64,000 bases of DNA from assembly GCA_021613375.1 (NCBI GenBank), contig CM038709.1, positions 40,489,656-40,553,655 on the forward strand, read 5' to 3'. The DNA is from Megaleporinus macrocephalus. Lineage: Eukaryota; Chordata; Actinopteri; Characiformes; Anostomidae. The notes below the pieces were generated by a model. It saw nothing but the letters and a program-made list of their open reading frames with translations. It was not told the DNA's origin and ran no database searches. Position numbers and translations under genes: made by a program. Below are positions 32,976-43,989 of this stretch, piece by piece (the first letter of the stretch is position 1; every line of letters starts with the position of its first letter).

Positions 32976-32993
32976 TGGTGTCAGAAGTGGGAT
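32976..32993 (+). other. LTR-retrotransposon primer binding site (tRNA-Leu type)
   Basis: TGGTGTCAGAAGTGGGAT is the complement of a vertebrate tRNA-Leu 3' end (ATCCCACTTCTGACA plus CCA). It lies 2 bases after a CA (32972-32973), the normal end of an LTR. It marks the 5' LTR junction of a Ty3/gypsy-type element. No gag or pol follows. A LINE fragment begins about 100 bp downstream, so the element is a remnant. Confidence 0.6.
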
Positions 32994-33094
32994 CTCCTCA
33001 TAATGGTCTGGGGGGAATGATAGTAGCACTAACTTGATGATGTCCAGCACAGGAAAACCCTGGATACCCCTACTGGGCAGGGCTGCCTCCTAAT

Positions 33095-33445
33095 ATCTTC
33101 GCCAGCTTCTAAAGATGCACCATAGAAAGCATCCTTGCCATACAATATAGCACTGTCTTATATGGCAGCTGCACTGCCTGTGACCACAAGCCCTTGAAGG
33201 AGTGGTGAGGACAGCAGAAAACATCATAGGCAACAAACTACCAGCCTTACAGGACATCTATTAGTCCTTCTGCCTGAGGAAAATCCAGAAGATCAGGCTA
33301 AACAGTGGTCACCCAACACACGGCCTGTTCACCGTAGGAGAATACCAGGAGATACCACAGCATCCAGGCTAGAACAACCTGGCTAATGAACAGTTTCTGC
33401 TCACAGGCTGTCAGGCTTTTGAACAAACTGTGAAGCTGAAAGTCC
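33095..33445 (+). pseudogene. LINE ORF2 C-terminal fragment, L2/Rex1 type
   Basis: The translation gives TIESIL, then YGSCTACDHK, VVRTAENI-like and QDIY-like sequence, and near the end NSFCSQAVRLLN before a stop. This is the region after the reverse transcriptase domain that is conserved in fish L2/Rex1 LINEs (consensus near W.GSC...D, VVRTA..I.G..LP..QDIY, SFFP.A..LLN). LINEs copy themselves through RNA by target-primed reverse transcription. Only about 110 residues remain, with several stops and frame shifts. An AT-rich tail and (TA)n follow. Confidence 0.75.
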
Positions 33446-33691
33446 CCAACACTATTTTACTCAGCCACTTTGCAAAATTATTAAATTATTTATTCATATA
33501 ACTGCTGCTACAGACAATATCAGTAAGTTACTTTAAATATATATATATATTCTTTTTAGAATAATCTGCCTATACAAAAGTTTATTTATATATATATATA
33601 TATATATTTGTGTATTTGTGTATATTTTCTATATATTGCTTTATGCAGTTATTTAGTATATGTATATTTATTGTTATGTTTGCACTGTTTT

Positions 33692-33796
<105 letters not shown>

Positions 33797-34204
33797 TACA
33801 ACGCTCAAAAGTTTGGGATCACAGTGAAATGTTCTTGTTTTCAATGTAGTAACCTTCCTTCCTTAACACAGCAATGGACCATTTTGAGCCGCTCAGAAAC
33901 TTGTCTTGATGCTTCAGATACCAAACTAACCTAGAATGTTGTTCTCCCTTTTATGCTCACTAACATCCTTAACTTGGATTGGTGGTCGTACCGAGAGATT
34001 TAGACAGAGGACTGAGAATTGCTGATAATATGACTATATGCAAAATAAGCCTCTATACAAAAATAGGCTTTAATACAAACATTTTTATTCTTTAAAAATC
34101 ATCTGATACACTTACATTAATTGTGAAATGGACAATATTGTTTGTGAATTGCCTGAAAATTGCATGAATTGAAATTCTAAAGTGATATATATATAGTGTG
34201 TATA
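33797..34204 (-). mobile_element. Tc1-derived MITE, copy M2
   Basis: Reverse-orientation relative of M1 starting TACAACGCTCAAAAGTTTGG. It has two internal deletions relative to M3 and M4: the transposase-start segment after CAATGGACC, and a ~70-bp block after TATGCTCACT. The far end is eroded into TATATATATAGTGTGTATA. Confidence 0.85.
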
Positions 34205-34299
34205 GAGCCTGGCCAAGGACATCGAAAAAGACTAAAAAAGCAGCGCTAAAGACCTGAGAGTACATAAATCCATGTTTTGAAAAAGTGTCCACAAATAAA

Positions 34300-34640
34300 A
34301 AACTACTTGCTACTTTCCCAAGAAGTAAGGGTCCTGTTAACTTACAAACAATAAACAGTCATGAAAAAGTTGAGAAAGAACCCAACACAAACTACAAAAA
34401 CTACAAAAATCATGTGTTCATAGGAGGACATAACAAAAGTCATGCTGTCCAAAAACAATGGACAGATGAGACAAAATCGAAAGTTTTTAGCACAACCAAC
34501 AGCAAAATCCTATCCTAACTGTAAAGCATGGTGGTGGGAGCACCATGATTTGATGCCTCAGGGTCTACAGTCCTACAGTCAATAAGGGAACAATGAACTC
34601 AAAGGTGAATGAAAATTTTACAGGAGAATGTAAGGACAGC
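34300..34640 (+). mobile_element. Tc1-like transposase fossil, copy 2
   Basis: Paralog of 31590-31911, with TGGACAGATGAGACAAAATC (WTDETKS) and TAAAGCATGGTGGTGGGAGC then ACCATGATT (VKHGGGSTMI followed by a stop). These are conserved Tc1 transposase blocks between the first two catalytic Asp residues. Decayed. Confidence 0.78.
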
Positions 34641-35645
34641 ACTCTGTGACCTCAAGATGAAGAGATGTTATACAAACATTAAACATCAATAAAACAAATG
34701 TTAAGAAAAGAAGATTTGTGTTTTGGAATGTCATTAGTTCAGTTAGATTGTGTTGGGCTATAATTGTGATGTAATTAACAATCAGACCACATTTGATTGG
34801 TATTATCATTATTTATTTATTAGTATTTTTCTGCTACGTCATACAAACTTTGAAATCTGGTCCAAAAAATGAAAATAATTTTTTTTTTAAATAAAAGCCA
34901 AAAGAACAAATCAAGTTTCACGCTTACGCAGCATCTGATTTGTACCTGAAGCTTGCATAAAAGCCTCAGCAGATCAGGTCTGTGGAGTTTTATTCTCTGG
35001 CACAGATCTTATAAAAGCTAGAGTGTCTGATTTTTGGCTTTTCACACTTAATTTGTCACCTGGCTGCTGCCGTGAATGTGCATTTTACTCTGGTTTAGAA
35101 TTCATCAACTCCTACACCTGCCAGTACTTGACCTACACTCGCGTGGCTTCTGCTCTTGAATGGATGGCCCTGACGGCTCTGTCCCTCGTCCTTTCTTTCG
35201 CTCGTTTGTTCACTTCCAGTGACGGTTGGTCAGAAAGCAGCGAGCGCAAGCTACTATGCCCATAAGGCCTATAAGGCAGAGAAAGATCAGTGCATTACGG
35301 GTGTATGAGGATGAATGGCTGTGCTCTCTGATCTCACACACGCACTCATACTGCATGTTTAATAAGACAGGACTCCGGCCTTTGCCAGTCGATTTGCTTC
35401 TCTCTCTGGGAAAAAATCGATGAGGACTGCTTGATTCGTGTTCTTCTGGAGCTTCAGGACTGAGCAGCGGCTGAGGGTTCGTCTCCCTCTCAGATTAAAA
35501 ACTCAAAGTTTTAGTGCTTTGTTGCAGCAAACTTGACATGCTTGATCTTTAGTGAGAGTGATGGAGGAGCCCTGGAGTGTATATATGTGGAAAAACATTT
35601 TTTTCAGGATTATCATTTATCTACATTATTGGAAATATCATTTAT
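34641..35645. other. Single-copy island, possible conserved non-coding DNA
   Basis: 34905-35580 is complex, non-repetitive sequence with balanced composition. Two overlapping frames (35023-35265 and 35226-35423, +) have no recognisable domain. No exon structure can be supported. Confidence 0.4.
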
Positions 35646-35649
35646 TTAC

Positions 35650-36199
35650 ACTGATCAGCCATAACATTAAAACCACCTCCTTACATCTACCCACACTGTG
35701 CACTCAGCTCCACTGACCATAGAGGAGCACTTTGTAGTTCTACACTTACAGACTACAGTCCATCTGATTTGCATTCCATAGGACCACCACAGAGCAGATA
35801 CTATTAGGACTGAGAATAGTCCACCAACCAGCAACATCTAGCCAACATCCAGTGTCTTATGGGCAGTGTCCTGTAACAACTGATGAAGGACTAGAGGTTG
35901 ACCAACAGCTGATGATCGGCAGCAGATGAGCTATCGTCTCTGACTTTACATCTACACGGTGAACCCACAAGGTACGCGTGTCTATATTAGAGTGGACAGT
36001 GAGAAGACACAGTGTTTAAAAACGCCAGCAGCACAGCTATTTCTGATCCACTCGTACCAGCACAACACTCACAAACACACCACCCCCATGCCAGTGTCAC
36101 TGCAGAGGCAAAGTGCACCTGTGTTGTAAATGAAGCTGGACAATGTCTGTAGATTCAAGAAGATGGTTTAGAAGATTTAGGTTTAGGTTATGGCTGATC

Positions 36200-36203
<4 letters not shown>
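35650..36203. mobile_element. Family C TIR element, copy C3
   Basis: Both ends are present: ACTGATCAGCCATAACATTA at 35651 and GTTATGGCTGATCGGTATA at about 36185-36203, which are inverted repeats. The inner blocks (GGACTGAGAATAGTCCACCA, TGATCCACTCGTACCAGCAC) match the other copies. At about 550 bp it is shorter than C1. Its right end passes straight into (TA)n. Confidence 0.88.

Positions 36204-36270
<67 letters not shown>
36200..36270. repeat. (TA)n microsatellite between C3 and M3
   Basis: About 35 TA units joining the right end of C3 to the truncated end of MITE M3. Confidence 0.96.
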
Positions 36271-36273
<3 letters not shown>

Positions 36274-36773
36274 CAGTGAAATGTTCTTGTTTTCAATGGA
36301 GTATCTTCCTTCCTTAACACAACAATGGACTGACGGGTCTCTAAGGAAAAAAAAGTTGTTTCTTTCTGGTCATTTTGAGTCGGTCAGCAAGCCATCAACT
36401 GCTGATCTTCAGATACTAAACTAACCTAGAATGTTGTTCTCCCTTTTATGCTCACTTATTAGTAGAATGTTTTTCAGCTGTGCATCACAATTGAGCAAGA
36501 CTGTCCTAACAACCAATTAGTCCAATAACATCCTTAACTTGGATTGGCGGTCGTACCAGGAGATTTAGACAGAGGACTGAGAATTGCTGATAATAGGACT
36601 ATATGCAAAATAAGCCTCTATACAAAAATAGGCTTTAATACAAACATTTTTATTCTTTAAAAATCATCTGATACACTTACACTAATTGTGAAATGGACAA
36701 TATTGTTTGTGAATTGCATGAAAATTGCATGAAATTAAATTCTAAAGTGATTTAAGTCAACTTTTTAGCAGTA

Positions 36774-36776
<3 letters not shown>
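36271..36776 (-). mobile_element. Tc1-derived MITE, copy M3
   Basis: Reverse orientation; starts at TCACAGTGAAATGTTC, so the terminal CACTACCGCTCAAAAGTTTG has been lost into the (TA)n. It contains the full inner sequence including the transposase-start region (CAT at the complement of ATGACCAGAAAG). The other end reads TTTTAGCAGTAGTGTG, a diverged TIR. Confidence 0.88.

Positions 36777-36806
<30 letters not shown>
36777..36806. repeat. (TA)n microsatellite at the far end of M3
   Basis: A short TA run directly at the MITE end, followed by TACATACATA. Confidence 0.92.
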
Positions 36807-36810
<4 letters not shown>

Positions 36811-36837
36811 CATATATACAAGTGATATTTATAATAC

Positions 36838-36935
36838 ATAGGCAGCACAGTGGCTCCAGTGGCTGTGGAATAGGCTCCAGCACCCCCGTGACCCCAAAGG
36901 ATAAGTGGCTTGGAAAAAGAATAATGAATGGATAT
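36838..36935 (+). repeat. Common fish interspersed repeat, fragment
   Basis: GGCAGCACAGTGGCTCCAGT, GAATAGGCTCCAGCACCCCC, GTGACCCCAAAGGATAAGTG and an AATAATGAATGG tail are diagnostic of the family at 28787. Confidence 0.75.
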
Positions 36936-36959
36936 ATATTTACAGAATGCAACACATGC

Positions 36960-38480
36960 TAAAAAGTTAAAGGGGCGCTCCAGTCAAACTTTTAATTCTC
37001 ACCAGTTGCAAATATCCCTATGAGTAAGTACCTATACAGCAAAGAGGGCTTTCCCAGTTTTAAAGTCATTACACACGGAACAAGATTGGAATCAGATTTT
37101 TGGGGGGAATTTCATCAAAATATGGAATGAAAAAAAAATAATAATAAATACAGGCAAAGCATCTATGAGAATATGAAGTTTGTTCACCTCTTTTCAGGAA
37201 TTGAAACTTTACCAGTGATTTCACTCATAACTGAGCTTGAACTTATGTTGGAGATGCAGCTCCACTAAACGAAGCACAAAAACAAATGGACTTAATGTCT
37301 TTAAGTCCAAAAATGCAGTCCTAGCAGGACAGACATATGGTGATGCTGGACTATTGGACTATTCATCACTTCATTAAGAAGCTAAAACATCTTTCACATG
37401 ATAGTATTTGTGCAAAAGTTCTAATTGCTTGAAGAAAACAATTGCTCTGTCAGCTCGGTTGTCATCATGCCAACAGCAGAGATGACCGTGATTGGTCAGG
37501 GAGCAAAGGACGAATACATTTTTTTTTGCTGTCTTAAAAAAATGATACCTTCATTTCTACACATGCTTAAATTAATTGACTGTCATTTGAATAAGTCACA
37601 ACCATATAAATGGTGTATAAATGAGTGTTGAGTATATACGAGTGTTGATTTATATATCTCTTTCAGACCGTGCCTGTGAACGCACTTGACCCCGGGAAGT
37701 CCCTAGAATCCGACTTTGATCTGCTGCCATTAGGGATAAATAAGGGTTAAACGTGGGCCTCACCATCACTTTAACTCGAGACCGCGTCAACTGTCATATA
37801 TAATAAAGAATAATTACAGCGTTTTAATGCGCTTACTGTTCAGGCCACCCTGAGCAGACGACGTTCAGACGGCATTTGAACTCCTGCCCCCGGGACACCG
37901 TCTCGGCGTCTGGCTGTGGGATCTGAAAAGCCTTTCATCTTCCTGAGAATCGATATGCTAAACAGCTCCAGAAGCCTTTATACAGACATCTGATTTTGAT
38001 CTTGATTTTTGTGTAAAAAAAATTAAATAAAATAATAAAATAAAAAATTGGGGGGGGGGTTCTAATTGATCTTGTTTGTAGCTGCGTGTGCTCGGGTGAA
38101 CGTCAAAGGACCGCTGGTGTCACGGCTTCCTAAAACAGCCAATTTAGCTTCTGTAGCAATTAAGGTTTTAAAGTGAGCGCGCAGCTGATGTGAGGGTGTT
38201 CGGATTGAAGCCCCGAGCCAACGTGCGCCGCTTTATTTCCAGCCAAAATGTGAGCTAATGAGCGGTCTAATTAATCTAATGTAGTTTAATGGGGAACGTG
38301 GACAGTTCTGTGGGTTTAGCCTGTGATGTTAGCGCCCTTTAAAGAAGGCCATTACAGGCTGATTGGCTTTCCTGGGCTTCTGCGATTAGCAGACAAAGCA
38401 CTTCTGTTTAGCACTGAAGCGAGGCAGCGCATACACTACACTGTGTCTTAGATGTGAATGGGCGGAGCTAAACTGCCGTA
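36960..38480. other. Largely single-copy island
   Basis: 36960-37650 is AT-rich without a recognised repeat. 37660-38400 is complex and GC-balanced, with TAATTAATCTAAT near 38269 and no frame or tandem structure. It is the best candidate in the window for conserved non-coding or regulatory DNA, though this rests on composition alone. Confidence 0.4.
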
Positions 38481-38484
38481 GGCC

Positions 38485-39215
38485 ACATTGGTGTGTATAC
38501 ACTGAATGACTCCTTGTATCTACGCTCATTAGATCAGCTCCATTTACCGTATAGGAGCACTTTGTGGATCTACACTCACAGATTGCAGTCCATCTGTTTC
38601 TCTGTGTACTTTGTTGCCTGTTGTTCAGTAGTCAGGACCCCCTACAGGACCACCACAGTGGATCAGTGTCACTGCTGGACTGAGAATAGTCCACCAACCA
38701 GAACTGTCCAGCCAGAAGTGTCCTGTGGGTAGCATCCTGTGAGTCTATAAGCTAAACAGTTCTAGAAGCTATCTCAATCTTTAACTTCCTCTTATATCAT
38801 CTACTCTGATCTGACCCCTAAAGCCATCGGGGTCATTCACAGGCCGTTCTATACCCTTATATGGACATGAACATTGTTTACAGTTAGTCATGTGACCTGA
38901 GAATCCTGGGACCACTGATAAAGGACTAGAGGAACCCAAACTGTGCAGCTACAGATAAGTAGACATATAGAGTGGACAGTGAATGGACATTTAGAAACTT
39001 CAGCAGCACTGCTGTGTCTGATCCACTCACACCAGCCCACCACACACTAACTCACACCACCACATTAGGGTCACTGCAGTGCTGAAAATGATACACCTCC
39101 CAAATAAGACCTGCTCTGTGGTGGTCCTGTAGGAGTCTAGGGTAACAAAAGAGAAACAGATGGTCTGCAGACTGTAATTGGACTACAATGTAGGTGTATT
39201 TAATGGATTGGCCAG
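38485..39215. mobile_element. Family C TIR element, copy C4, interrupted
   Basis: Contains CAGATTGCAGTCCATCTGTT, ACAGGACCACCACAGTGGAT, CTGAGAATAGTCCACCAACC, TGTGTCTGATCCACTCACAC and GTGGTGGTCCTGTAGGAGTC in family order. A ~155-bp foreign piece (38745-38900, family B) sits in the middle. The TIR ends are eroded. Confidence 0.8.
38745..38900 (+). repeat. Family B dispersed repeat, copy 1 (inside C4)
   Basis: TCTGATCTGACCCCTAAAGC, GGGGTCATTC, TATATGGACATGAACATTGT and TTACAGTTAG also occur at 41085-41215. Class unknown, no coding content. Confidence 0.7.
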
Positions 39216-39775
39216 TTGGAGCTGTACCTCATGAGTTGGTCTGATCCAGAACTGACCATCCAACATCCTGACCTCACTAATGCTCAATCAAATCCTCACA
39301 GCAGAGCTGCAACATCTAATGTAAAGAGTTCTCAGAAGGAGAACTCTTTGCTAATGCCACACATAACAGAGGAAACGCTGATGAGCAGATGTCTACAAAC
39401 GTATGGACAGGTAGTTGGTTCCTCTCACTTGTCCAGGTCAGGTTTAGAACATCTCTGTATTCGGTTTATTCATTGTTCGGACAGACAGAACCAGCAATCC
39501 ACATCATCACCTGCGGGAGTGAGATGAAGGGAGGTGTGGTCACTGATCTGGTTCCATTATTGGTGGGTTTGATCTGAAGGCCTCTGGTTAGGACACGTCT
39601 GTTTCACACTGAGCTGCGATGTGCAGGTGGGATCTGAGGATGAATAAACGCAGGACGTGACACGTAGACTGTGATAAGACTGGGCGGGAACTCGGTGGGG
39701 TCAGTTACAGTTAACAGTGAGAGGCTCACAGTATTCATTTAGTTAATGAGTTAGTTGAAGCCTCTATATTTCGCT
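39216..39775. other. Single-copy spacer
   Basis: No repeat recognised. A 103-codon frame (39216-39527, +) and an overlapping one (39389-39577) have no known domain. Confidence 0.4.
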
Positions 39776-40864
39776 CTCATGTTCTCCTGTTCTCTCTTTC
39801 CTTTCTCCCTTTAAATCTCTCCATCTTTCTCTCTGTCTGTCTTTCTTCTCTCTCTTTCTGTTTTCCTTCCCCTTCTTGGTCTCCACGGTCTTTCTCTCTC
39901 TCTCTCCCACCTTTCTCTTTTTTCATTTCTCTTTCCATCTCCCTCCTTTTCTTCTATCTCTCTCTTTATTTTTCTCCCCTTCTCTTTGTCTCCACTGTCT
40001 CTTTCTCTCTTTCTCTCCCACTCTATTTGTCACCTTTTTCTTTCTTTCTCTTTTCTTCCTCCATTTGTCACCACTCCATTTTCTCTCTTTCTCTCTCTCT
40101 TTCCCACCTTTCTCCTGTCTCACTCCCTTTCCCTTTCTCAATCTTTCACATCGCTTTCTCTTTTCTTTTTTTCCTCTTTGTTTTTCTCCTTTCTCTCTTT
40201 TCCTCTGTCTTCTATTTTTCTCTTTGTTCTTTCTGTCTCAGACTATTTTCTCACATTGCTCTCTCTGTCCTTCTTATTTCTCCCTTTTTCATTCTATCTT
40301 TCTTCTATCTCTCTCTTTATGTTTTCCTTCCCATTCTTGGTCTTTCTCTCTCTCTCACACCTTTCTCTTTTTTTTCATTTCTCTTTCCATCTCCCTCCTT
40401 TTCTCCTGTCTCTCTCTTTATTTTTCTCCCCTTTTTCTCCCACTCTATTTGTCATCTTTTTCTTTCTTTCTCTTTTCTTCCTCCATTTGTCTCCACTCCT
40501 ATTCTGTCTTTCTCTCTCTCTCTCTCTCTTTCCCACCTTTCTCCTGTCTCACTCCTTTTCTCTTTCCAAGTCTGTCTCATCACTTTTTCTTTTCGTTTTT
40601 TCTCTTTGTTTTTCTCCTCTGTCTCTCTTCCTCTGTCTTCTATTTTTCTTTTCTTTCTCTCTCTCTCTAGCTTTCTCTCACACAACTTTCTCTCGTTGTT
40701 CTCTCTTTCTCACATTGCTCTCTCTGTCCTTCTCTCTCCCTTTATCCCTTCTCTCTTCATTTTCTCCTCTCCTCTCTTCCTATCTCTCTGTCATTATTCT
40801 TTCTCCCTCCTTCTTCTATGTGTCTATGCATTCTAAATGTCTTAGATTCCTCTCTCTGTCCCCC

Positions 40865-40896
<32 letters not shown>

Positions 40897-40905
40897 TTTC
40901 AGTCT
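39776..40905. repeat. CT-rich low-complexity tract with internal duplication
   Basis: About 1.1 kb almost entirely of C and T. Long blocks recur about 420-450 bp apart: CTCCCACTCTATTTGTCA at 40014 and 40437, and TTTTCATTTCTCTTTCCATC near 39919 and 40373. The long Ser/Leu/Phe-rich + frames (up to 334 codons) and Lys/Arg/Glu-rich minus frames are expected from stop-poor CT sequence. Confidence 0.93.
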
Positions 40906-40991
40906 TTGCTGTTTATCATTATTTTTCATCAGTGAACACAAGCAGGTGTTATCAGACTTCATCAGCAAAACAAAACTTTACACTGTCTAAC

Positions 40992-40993
<2 letters not shown>

Positions 40994-41040
<47 letters not shown>
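40994..41040. repeat. (TG)n microsatellite
   Basis: About 23 TG units. Confidence 0.96.
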
Positions 41041-41041
<1 letters not shown>

Positions 41042-41084
41042 TGAATTTAAAAACCATTCTGTTTTATTCTCAGTGGACAGTTCA

Positions 41085-41215
41085 TTTGTCTCAATCTTTA
41101 ACCGCCTGTTATATCATCTGCTCTGATCTGACCCCTAAAGTCATGGGGGTCATTCCCAGGCAGTTATATACTCTTGTATGGACATGAACACTGTTTACAA
41201 TTAGAGAATTGACTA
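41085..41215 (+). repeat. Family B dispersed repeat, copy 2
   Basis: Matches 38745-38900 (CTCTGATCTGACCCCTAAAG, TGGGGGTCATTCCCAGGCAG, TATGGACATGAACACTG). Confidence 0.72.
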
Positions 41216-42095
41216 AGTGTCAATGCTCTGACCTGCTTTACATCTGCACCTGTAACACGCTGAATGACCTTTCAGTGCTCCACCTACACATGTGACCTTT
41301 CGCAGCTATTGTTTCCTGCAGGAACATGTTTTAGACATGGCTGGTTAAAGTCTGTTCAGCCTAACGAGGAACTGTACAGCTCAGCTTGTGCTGAAACACC
41401 CCTCAGACTGCTGCAGCGTCTACGTTACACTGAGCTTCAGTTTAACACGCTATACTACTGAACTGGACTGCTGTAGCTAATTGGCTGGAAACGATGACAG
41501 TGATGTAGTGTCTTTGCCATCAACCAAACATCAACTAGCGATGCTTTAAGTCATTTATTAAAGAAGATAATTCAAAAGAGTGATGGTGAAATTTAAGATT
41601 TCATGATGCTTTGAATAATTTCTATAAATATATATAAAACTGGTCTGTCTGAAAATCTAGCGAGCATCTACATAGACAGCATTTAACCACATAGTATTCA
41701 TGCTCTCAACACATAGACTGTCCCAATTCATAGACACCTTAGATGTACTGTCTACTGAGGTTCCTTCCTTTGGCCAAATTGTAAAGAAGCATCGAATGGT
41801 TCCTCAGCCACCAAGACAATCCCATAATAAGGTGGTGGATGCGAGCAGAGCTATGAGCGGTGAGTTATTTTTAGATGTAAGTTATCAGCAGCAGCACTCG
41901 TCTTCTTAAACGTGGGCGTCTGACTGCAGCTCGTCGAAACTCCTCCAGAGCAAAAACCATCAAACCTGCAATATAACCAACAAAAGAGGAGAATCCACGG
42001 TGCTGAAACGATGAGGAGATGCTGCAGCTGAGGTCAGTAAACACTGCTCACATGCAGTGGGCGGGAACAAGCTGTGACACAGTCTCTCTCTAAAG
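41216..42095. other. Single-copy stretch, no gene recognised
   Basis: A 69-codon frame at 41700-41909 (+) has no recognised domain. The remainder has no repeat I can name. Confidence 0.4.
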
Positions 42096-42097
42096 CA

Positions 42098-42180
42098 AGG
42101 CATGGCAAGTTTATTTGTATAGCACCTTTCATACACAGTGGCAACTCAAAGAGCTTTACATAAATAATGAAATAAGAAAC
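42098..42180 (-). mobile_element. Retroposon-like 3' end
   Basis: Read on the minus strand: GTAAAGCTCTTTGAGTTGCC, then GAAAGGTGCTATACAAATAA. This is the common fish retroposon end also seen at 28300-28360. Confidence 0.6.
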
Positions 42181-42540
42181 ATTCAAATAAATCAGTTAAA
42201 AGAAATGAGAAATATACAAATATTTAAAAGAAAGAGAATTACACATAAAAGTGAAGAATAAGGTTTAAAAGTGACATTGAACTGTGTGTTTTTCTTTTCC
42301 GTGTGTTGCTCCCACACCCCACTCTGCTTTAACTAGAGCATCTCAATAATCTGTCTTGAGAAGAGAAGAGAGAAGGCTGCTTACTTTAACAGCTGTAGTT
42401 GTGGTTTAATTCTTTACTAAAGAATAGTGAAACCTATAATAATAAACCAAAGCTTTTTTCGAAGGATTAAAACAAATTTTAGTTCTAAAATGTGAAATGT
42501 TGTGATGTGTTGGATCAGAGTGAATCATGGCAGATTTCGT
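42181..42540. other. AT-rich spacer
   Basis: No repeat or frame that I can support. Confidence 0.35.
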
Positions 42541-42544
42541 GATG

Positions 42545-42645
42545 CACTAAATAGAGTACCCGAAGGAAACCCACTCAAGGACAAGGAGAATGTGCAAACT
42601 CCACACAGAATGGGCTTGACCGGGAATCCAACCCAGATCTATTAA
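42545..42645 (+). repeat. Common fish interspersed repeat, 3' fragment
   Basis: GAGTACCCGAAGGAAACCCA, GAGAATGTGCAAACTCCACA and CCGGGAATCCAACCCAG are the 3' part of the family at 28787. Here the terminal ACCACTACACCACC has not been amplified. Confidence 0.8.
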
Positions 42646-42682
42646 AAAATTAATTCAATAAGAAAAAAATAATTTAATAGAA

Positions 42683-42687
<5 letters not shown>

Positions 42688-42763
<76 letters not shown>
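42688..42763. repeat. (TA)n microsatellite
   Basis: About 38 TA units. No transposon end is recognisable at either border, unlike most other TA runs in the window. Confidence 0.96.
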
Positions 42764-42766
<3 letters not shown>

Positions 42767-42884
42767 GGTTTCTTTTAATATTTCCCATAATGCTGTGCAG
42801 TATAACTCCTCTATAACAACCTCTACTTTGCAGTGTTACTGCAGTAAATATCTTGGTGACACTTTATTTAGTCCACTGTAGTTG

Positions 42885-43175
42885 CATATTGTTGCTGTCC
42901 AATGAAAAACAAGTATCTTCAAAATTGCAACTTTACAGGAGAGACCAAAAACTTACTTTACTTTCAATGTAAGTCTATGGAACCAGTAATTAGTCAGAGC
43001 TATTTTGGAGCACTTCTATTGGTCAATTCATCATGAAATTCAGACACAATGTAAACAGCCATTGGCGTGTTCAAATGATGTAGAAAACTCAAAATCGAGA
43101 AAAATGGAGACACGTTTTTTTATAGGACAGGGACGATATGTTACTACATATCTATTAAAGGCACCTGAACTTGAA
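42885..43175 (-). repeat. Family A dispersed repeat, copy A4
   Basis: Reverse orientation: AACTTTACAGGAGAGACCAA, CTTTCAATGTAAGTCTATGG, TATTGGTCAATTCATCATGA, AATGTAAACAGCCATTG and TTCAAATGATGTAGAAAA. Confidence 0.82.
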
Positions 43176-43690
43176 GTTGAGTGTAAAATATTAACATTAT
43201 ATTAATATTATATTGAGTTTGTGCCTAAATGTGACCTCAAAGCCAAACTTTCTAACCTGAATGTTGCTGATAATAATCACTAGAGCATCACTAGAAAGTT
43301 TGCTAGTGGTTTAAGTATCTGTAGGTCACCTATAGGGGACCATCCGAATAGAGTGTGAGCACTGTTGTCAGACGGGTTGATTTCTCAGTGAAAAGAGGAA
43401 AACAGTACTTTACTGTGAAAAGTGAGTGTCAAACACTGTAAAATCCTCCACATGATTCACAGCGCAGCCTTCCTATTACTCAAAATGAAAGACTGTGTTG
43501 TGTTGGTTCGACTCCTGCTCTGCCGTTTCCTGGCTTCTCACTTTCGGGCTTTGGAGCTTTATTTCATTACTGTGGGGGAAAGTGGTGGAGAACGAGCGAG
43601 CAATCTCCTCTCCTTACAATGAGAACAAATTTCCTTTGTGCCGGTTTTATGTTGGATGGGCTACGGGCTTTCATGGCTAACAATAATAGT
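43176..43690. other. Single-copy spacer
   Basis: No repeat recognised. Short + frames (43422-43622, 43495-43680) have no known domain. Confidence 0.4.
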
Positions 43691-43696
43691 CACAGT

Positions 43697-43697
<1 letters not shown>

Positions 43698-43744
<47 letters not shown>
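43698..43744. repeat. (TG)n microsatellite
   Basis: About 23 TG units. Two shorter TG runs follow at about 43878-43897 and 43916-43933. Confidence 0.95.
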
Positions 43745-43745
<1 letters not shown>

Positions 43746-43989
43746 ATATTTTTGTGTGTTCCTCTCATCCAGAGCATGACGGGTTTTATCCTAGCAGCAC
43801 TCAAGCTGATGAAAACAATTCTCTCTCTATCCTCTCTCCACTATGGGTTCATTACACACTCTCACTCGCTCATCAGCGTGTGTGTGTGTGTGTGTGTGAG
43901 GACTGCAGGACAATGGTGTGTGTGTGTGTGTGTGAAGACTGTGGAACGCCCGTGGCAGTAGAAAGAGAAATCATATCTGTGCAACCTAG

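Noticed and set aside
39876..40990. Overlapping + strand frames of 264, 334 and 269 codons
   Set aside because: All lie in one CT-rich low-complexity tract in different frames with the same Phe/Leu/Ser composition. There is no domain or exon structure.
41700..41909. 69-codon + frame as a small gene
   Set aside because: No domain recognised, and there is no promoter, splice or conservation evidence available.
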